From: Anaerolineae bacterium
Lineage (GTDB): Bacteria; Chloroflexota; Anaerolineae; E26-bin7
Direction: 5' to 3'
Length of the DNA: 8,317 nucleotides
Assembly: GCA_029933115.1 (NCBI GenBank)
Contig: JAOZOT010000141.1
Location: 1-8,317, forward strand
Shown: positions 4,714-8,317 of the stretch, in pieces
How positions within the stretch are numbered: the first letter of the stretch is position 1
Layout of the letters: each line of letters starts with the position of its first letter
Notes under the pieces: model-generated
The model's database searches: none
What the model was told of the DNA's origin: nothing
Seen by the model: only the letters and a program-made list of their open reading frames with translations
Position numbers and translations under genes: made by a program

Positions 4714-6380
4714 TTTTCACTCCTGCCTTCTCTCAAAATCACCTCCGTCGTTCCATCGGGCAGCTTCAATCTCTCCCCTGTCTCACTGATATACATCCCC
4801 ACCGCCAATTGGTACCCCTCCCGTGGCCCGGCCACATCAATCTGCAACTCGTAGCGGTCCTGGACGATCTCCCCCAACCCCCACTCTGTGGTCGGGTACT
4901 CGCCCTCCCGGGGCTCGGTATCCCGCTGGCCCCAAATCGTCCCCTTTTCATCCACGGCGTGCACAAAGACCGCATAGTCCTCGTCCGGCGGCTTCAAGGC
5001 CTGCCAGAGGACGTTCAGGCGAATAGTGGCTCCGTGGCGCAATGGCCCCTCGATGCGGTAGTCCAGCAGCGCAACCTGGTTGTCGCCCAGAATGGCCACC
5101 GGCAGACGGACGGGCTCCATATCGTAGACATGAGAGCGTTCGGCCAGGGGAGTGAAATCAATGCTGAAATCGAAGAAGCGGGGCGAGAGGTAGCCGTAGC
5201 TGGCCAACACGGCCAGGGTCACCAGCCCGGCGCGCAGAGGAAAAGCCGCCAGACGGCGGTCCAGGGCGACGACGGAGCCGGCCAACAGCGAGGTGGACAG
5301 GCCGATCAGGCTGAGCACCTGCCAGGGATAGCTCAGCAGATGTGACAAGCCGGTGATGCGCCACAGGAGCGCGCTCGGTGAGAGGGTGAGCGCTACCAGT
5401 ACCAGGGTCACCGATTGCCAGAAGAGCAGCGTCCGCCGCAGCCTGCGGTCTGCATCTGACCGAGCCGTCAAGATGGCCGAGATAATGGCCAACCCTACGG
5501 GCACCAATCCCAACTGCAAAGGCATAGTGTCCGACCAGCCGGCCACGCTGGCTCCATAGCCCCAGGCGGCCGAGAAAAGCTGGAATGGATAAAGGAAATG
5601 CTGGTAGAAATCTAGCGGCGGGGTCAGAGGGAAGCCGCGTCTGGCGAGAGTCGGGGCGAGGGCCAGGAGGCCCAGGGCGAGGCCAGCAGCCAGGGCCAGG
5701 AGAGGCCCCCTCATTTCCCTCGCCGGCGCTCCATCAGGCTGCCCCGCGAGCACCCAGGCCACGGCCAGGAGAACGAGGCACAGAGTCAGGCCAACCTGGG
5801 TCAGGAAAAGCGCCACGCACAAGAGGGCCAAGATGACAGCCCGGCGGTAGCGGTTTCTCTTGGGCTCTTCTCCTCCAGACCGCTCTTTGCTCAGGTGCAA
5901 AGCCCATAGGAACAGGGGAAAACCGACGAAAGCCCAGGCCTCGGCCAGAGCCCCTCGCACATAGACCACAGCCAGGTGATAGGGCACATAAGTGTAAACC
6001 ACGGCCGCTATCAAGGCTGCCTTTGCCCCGAACAGCTTCTTGGCCCAGCCATACATAGCCCAGGCGGACAAGACAAAGCTCAGGCCATAGCTCCAGCGGA
6101 TGGCTTCGGCCCCGCCGGCTGAGAGCCAACGGAACAACTCGGCCACGTAGTAGGGCAAGGCGCCCTCGCCTCGGAAAAAATCGTAGCAGCGGCCCACCGT
6201 CGGCACCCAACCGAGATCACCGAAGTTAAGCTCCAGATCATAGAGGTTGTAGATGGGCAGAAAACCGCTGTGGGATTGAAAAAAACCTGGGTAGGTCAGA
6301 GGGGCGAAGGCAAAGATGGTCAGAAAGAAGAGCAATATGAGATTCAAGTCAGGCTTGTGCAGCGACTTCAAGGTGAGCAA
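4710..6380 (-). CDS. PTPS_related membrane protein with a different C-terminal beta-rich domain (gene 3 of three paralogues)
   Basis: A 556-residue protein and the first gene of the leftward run. The membrane core aligns with genes 1 and 2: TIFAFAPLTYPGFF (21-34), VVYTYVPYH (127-135), GALAEAWAF (143-151), YPFQLFSAAWGYG (264-276), LSYPWQVL (349-356), LLAGSVV (365-371). However, the first loop reads SHSGFLP, so the Asp after His in the paralogues is Ser38, and the YPRW/GYGYP region is replaced by WVPTVGRCYDFFRGEGALPYY. The C-terminal third (about 425-550) is not the YFPGW domain but a beta-rich module (GATIRLNVLWQALKPP, YAVFVHAVDEKG, YPTTEWGLGEIV, YQLAVGMY), a type I recall at the end of Chloroflexota membrane proteins. 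No terminal helix follows. The start is TTG at 6380 with AAAGGA five bases upstream (TTG at 6371 is an alternative). It may be a non-catalytic or differently specific partner of genes 1 and 2; this is inferred. Confidence 0.85.
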   Translation of the reverse strand: MLTLKSLHKPDLNLILLFFLTIFAFAPLTYPGFFQSHSGFLPIYNLYDLELNFGDLGWVPTVGRCYDFFRGEGALPYYVAELFRWLSAGGAEAIRWSYGLSFVLSAWAMYGWAKKLFGAKAALIAAVVYTYVPYHLAVVYVRGALAEAWAFVGFPLFLWALHLSKERSGGEEPKRNRYRRAVILALLCVALFLTQVGLTLCLVLLAVAWVLAGQPDGAPAREMRGPLLALAAGLALGLLALAPTLARRGFPLTPPLDFYQHFLYPFQLFSAAWGYGASVAGWSDTMPLQLGLVPVGLAIISAILTARSDADRRLRRTLLFWQSVTLVLVALTLSPSALLWRITGLSHLLSYPWQVLSLIGLSTSLLAGSVVALDRRLAAFPLRAGLVTLAVLASYGYLSPRFFDFSIDFTPLAERSHVYDMEPVRLPVAILGDNQVALLDYRIEGPLRHGATIRLNVLWQALKPPDEDYAVFVHAVDEKGTIWGQRDTEPREGEYPTTEWGLGEIVQDRYELQIDVAGPREGYQLAVGMYISETGERLKLPDGTTEVILREGRSEK

Positions 6381-6432
6381 TTTTATCCTTTCGCGCGTAA
6401 TGGGCTTGCGCAGTAGGTCGGGGATGTAAGTT

Positions 6433-6462
6433 ATTATATCACACCCTGTTCGTTTGTGCCAA
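6433..6462 (-). promoter_or_regulatory. Sigma70-type promoter of the leftward membrane-protein genes
   Basis: On the minus strand, TTGGCA (6457-6462, 5 of 6 matches to TTGACA) is followed after 18 bases by a perfect TATAAT (6433-6438), with TG one base before it (extended -10). The expected start is near 6426, giving a leader of about 46 bases before the TTG of gene 3. This is the only convincing promoter seen ahead of gene 3. Confidence 0.75.
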
Positions 6463-6512
6463 AATGACTCTTGGGTTGCGCCGCAGGTCGCTCCCTCTCG
6501 GTCGCCGGTCTA

Positions 6513-6537
6513 TTGGGCACTGCTGGCCGTGCCCCAA
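6513..6537. promoter_or_regulatory. Inverted repeat between the divergent promoters (possible operator)
   Basis: TTGGGCAC (6513-6520) and GTGCCCCAA (6529-6537) form an 8-bp inverted repeat with one bulged C. It lies directly before the -35 region of the rightward promoter. The half-site GTGCCC recurs at 6547-6552, inside that promoter's spacer, 18 bases after the second arm. Repeated half-sites around a promoter suggest a regulator-binding site, but no regulator gene is visible in the window. Confidence 0.35.
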
Positions 6538-6538
6538 C

Positions 6539-6566
6539 TTGCAGAAGTGCCCAGATATGATATAAT
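6539..6566 (+). promoter_or_regulatory. Extended -10 promoter of the YfhO-like gene
   Basis: A perfect TATAAT (6561-6566) is preceded by TGA, so it carries the same extended -10 string, TGATATAAT, as the opposite promoter. The -35 (TTGCAG, 6539-6544, spacer 16) is poor, which fits reliance on the extended -10 or on an activator. The expected start is near 6573, giving a leader of about 64 bases. Confidence 0.7.
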
Positions 6567-6591
6567 GTCGCTCGACGCTACGTGCAGACTT

Positions 6592-6606
6592 CACACCGAG
6601 GGTGTG
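6592..6606 (+). promoter_or_regulatory. Small hairpin in the leader of the YfhO-like gene
   Basis: CACACC (6592-6597), loop GAG, GGTGTG (6601-6606): a perfect 6-bp stem with a 3-base loop, 18 bases before the Shine-Dalgarno. It has no following U run, so it is not a terminator. It may stabilise the transcript or mark a protein site; it could also be chance. Confidence 0.3.
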
Positions 6607-6624
6607 TCTGGTCATTTGTAACAC

Positions 6625-6629
6625 GGAGG
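6625..6629 (+). promoter_or_regulatory. Shine-Dalgarno deciding the TTG start at 6637
   Basis: GGAGG sits seven bases before TTG 6637, and an in-frame TAA at 6619-6621 closes the frame just upstream. Together these leave TTG 6637 as the start, a rare start codon that automatic callers may skip for a downstream one. Confidence 0.8.
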
Positions 6630-6636
6630 CTCCGAC

Positions 6637-8317
6637 TTGAACTTTTCTACCACCTATCTTCTGGCTTTAGCCGGCTTCTGGCTGGTGGTCTACCTGGTGC
6701 TGCGTTATCTGTACCGGCGAGGCCGGCTCGGCGATGATTACCATCGCGATGCCTTGGCCCTGGGCGCTATCGTGCTGGTCACCGTCGGCTTCTTCTGGCA
6801 GTTGCTCTTCACGCCGAACACCTACATGCCGGCCGGGGGGGGCGACCTGGCCTCTTTCCTCTACCCGGTGTACCACTACGCCGCCCGGAGCCTCAAACGG
6901 GGCGTCATCCCCCTCTGGAACCCCTACCTCTACGGCGGAGCCTGCTTTGTCGGCGACATCCAATCGGGACTCTTTTACCCGGTCAACCTCCTGGTCTTCC
7001 TCCTGGTGCCGGAGCTGACTTACCCCGTCATGGAGCTCTTGGCCGTCCTGCACTTTTTCCTGGCCGGGGCCTTCATGTACCTCTGTCTCCGGTCTCTGGA
7101 CCGACGGGCGCGGATGAGCCGTCTGGCTGCTTTGGGCGGGGCTGTGGCCTTTATGTTCTCCGACCTTTTCATCACCCACTTTGGCAATCTGAACATGATC
7201 GCCGTGGCTGCCTGGTTGCCGCTGATCTTCCTCTTCTATCATCGGGCCGTGCTGGAGCGCAGGCTGAGCCATGCTGCCTGGGCCGGCCTCTTTTTTGGCC
7301 TCGCCACCCTGGCTGGCCATATCCAGATCACGCTGTTCATCGCCCTGGCCCTGGCCCTATACACAGCCTATCAAATATACGCGACCCCCAGCAAACGCTT
7401 CCTCTCCATCCCCCACCCCCCACTCTCCTCCCTCGCCCTGACCATAGCGGTGGCCCTTGGCGTTTCTGCCCTCGTCCTCCTGCCCAGCTACGAGATGGCC
7501 GGCCACACTCTGCGCGCTGCCCTGGATTACGACCAGGCCAGCCGGTACTCCCTGGCCCCCGGCCAACTCATCGGCCTGCTGGCCCCCAACTTTTTTGGGC
7601 GGGACCCCAGCCACTATTGGAGCCCCTGGGAGCGGGTGGAGGTGGGCTACATCGGCGTCCTGCCCCTCGTTCTGGCCCTGTTGGCCGTCCTTTTGCGCCG
7701 CGAGAACCTGGTCCGTTTCCTGGCAGGATTGGCCGTGGTCTCTCTGCTCCTGTCACTGGGAGGCTACAGCGTCCTGCACGGCTGGCTCTACCGTTGGGTG
7801 CCGGGCTTTGAGGGACTGCGCGCACCGGCCCGCTTCGTCTACCTGATGGACTTTGCCCTGGCCATGTTGGCTGCTCTGGGGTTGGATGCGCTGCTGCGGC
7901 CGCTGAAACCTGACCGGCGGGCCATCTACCGCCGTCTGCTGAAAACAGCTCCCTGGGTGGTGGTAGGGACGGCGCTGCTGGCTGCGCCTTTTGGCTACTT
8001 TGCCATCCTGGACGCCCAGAGCAAAGACGCCGTTGTCTTCTGGCGCGTCTCCATGGCCGTTGACAGCGTGGTGCTGTTCCTGCTTTTCCTGGCGGTCAGC
8101 CTGGCCCTCCTTTGGATGAGAGGCTGCCGCTGGGTGCGGCGGAACACCCTGGGCCTTTTGGCGGTGGGCCTGATCGCCGTTGACCTGGCCAGCACCGGGG
8201 CCTACGTTGACCTGGGCCATCAGGACCCTACCGTCGGCTTCAATCACCCGACCGCCGTCGAGTTCCTCAAAGCCGACTCTGACTATTACCGCATTGACAC
8301 CCGGACCGACGTCTGGG
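6637..8317 (+). CDS. YfhO-like polytopic membrane protein (5' part, runs off the window)
   Basis: The first 560 residues of a frame still open at the window edge; no stop is seen. The pattern is that of the YfhO family: two N-terminal helices (about 7-25, 38-57), a first external loop GGGDLASFLYP (67-77, Asp70), then IPLWNPYLYGG (91-101), GDIQSGLFYP (106-115), THFGNLN (180-186), LLAPNFFG (314-321) and GLRAPARF (393-400), with many helices between. The sequence stops at the beginning of what should be the external C-terminal domain (YYRIDTRTDVW). In Bacillus and Listeria, YfhO-type proteins glycosylate lipoteichoic acid using a lipid-linked sugar. Here a similar outer-face sugar transfer is inferred, with an unknown acceptor, since the presumed host has no known teichoic acid. 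It shares the general build of genes 1-3 and is transcribed divergently from them, from a promoter about 120 bp away with the same extended -10. A Pro/His-rich stretch at about 257-264 (SIPHPPLS) is encoded by C-rich DNA and may be a repeat remnant. Confidence 0.85.
   Translation, partial: MNFSTTYLLALAGFWLVVYLVLRYLYRRGRLGDDYHRDALALGAIVLVTVGFFWQLLFTPNTYMPAGGGDLASFLYPVYHYAARSLKRGVIPLWNPYLYGGACFVGDIQSGLFYPVNLLVFLLVPELTYPVMELLAVLHFFLAGAFMYLCLRSLDRRARMSRLAALGGAVAFMFSDLFITHFGNLNMIAVAAWLPLIFLFYHRAVLERRLSHAAWAGLFFGLATLAGHIQITLFIALALALYTAYQIYATPSKRFLSIPHPPLSSLALTIAVALGVSALVLLPSYEMAGHTLRAALDYDQASRYSLAPGQLIGLLAPNFFGRDPSHYWSPWERVEVGYIGVLPLVLALLAVLLRRENLVRFLAGLAVVSLLLSLGGYSVLHGWLYRWVPGFEGLRAPARFVYLMDFALAMLAALGLDALLRPLKPDRRAIYRRLLKTAPWVVVGTALLAAPFGYFAILDAQSKDAVVFWRVSMAVDSVVLFLLFLAVSLALLWMRGCRWVRRNTLGLLAVGLIAVDLASTGAYVDLGHQDPTVGFNHPTAVEFLKADSDYYRIDTRTDVW

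Noticed and set aside
4177..4854. A 225-codon plus-strand frame antisense to gene 2 and the end of gene 3
   Set aside because: It is a shadow of high-GC coding sequence; the minus strand shows conserved membrane-family motifs through the whole stretch.
6440..6636. A riboswitch or small RNA in the divergent intergenic region
   Set aside because: Only short separate hairpins are visible, with no recognisable aptamer core and no terminator/antiterminator pair.
6667..7320. A 217-codon minus-strand frame antisense to the YfhO-like gene (also 7753-8247)
   Set aside because: It mirrors the codon pattern of the membrane protein on the other strand, is highly charged with no recognisable fold, and has no ribosome site.

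Overview
The window holds five protein genes and a dense set of short repeats. It looks like chromosomal DNA of a GC-rich bacterium (about 60% GC by eye). Chloroflexota, Anaerolineae-like, is my best guess: families of large polytopic PTPS-related and YfhO-like membrane proteins, a C-terminal beta-sandwich of the kind seen on gene 3, and many short palindromic repeats are all familiar there. No rRNA, tRNA or phylogenetic marker is present, so the assignment is an inference.

Layout. A divergent promoter region lies at about 6381-6636. From it, transcription to the left (minus strand) enters three paralogous membrane proteins: gene 3 (4710-6380, TTG start), gene 2 (2851-4713, GTG start, 4-bp GTGA overlap with gene 3) and gene 1 (137-2038, ATG start). 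Each has the N-terminal multi-pass core known as the 6-pyruvoyl-tetrahydropterin-synthase-related (PTPS_related) family, which resembles GT-C glycosyltransferases. Genes 1 and 2 end in a periplasmic/extracellular domain with a Y(F/Y)PGW motif followed by a last membrane helix. Gene 3 instead ends in a different beta-rich domain and has no last helix. To the right (plus strand), a YfhO-like membrane protein starts at TTG 6637 behind a strong Shine-Dalgarno and a consensus extended -10, and runs off the window. The four proteins together suggest a cell-envelope glycosylation or sugar-transfer locus; that role is inferred.

The run from gene 2 to gene 1 is interrupted at about 2066-2865 by GC-rich palindromic repeat units surrounding a small DUF559 (Vsr-like/PD-(D/E)XK-type) endonuclease-domain gene (2300-2671). 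The units share an 11-bp end, GCCCTCACCCC / GGGGTGAGGGC, present seven times. Repeat sequence supplies the stop codon and last residues of gene 2 and the stop codon of the nuclease gene.

The most interesting pattern is the repeats inside coding sequence. Gene 1 carries three different repeat-like elements in frame (790-813, 999-1018, 1330-1380) plus a repeat-like C-terminal tail. Gene 2 carries one (3482-3516) at the same loop as one of gene 1's. By a hand topology model, all encode cytoplasmic loops or tails, and none lies in a membrane helix or an external domain. This looks like selective tolerance of repeat insertions on one face of a membrane enzyme.
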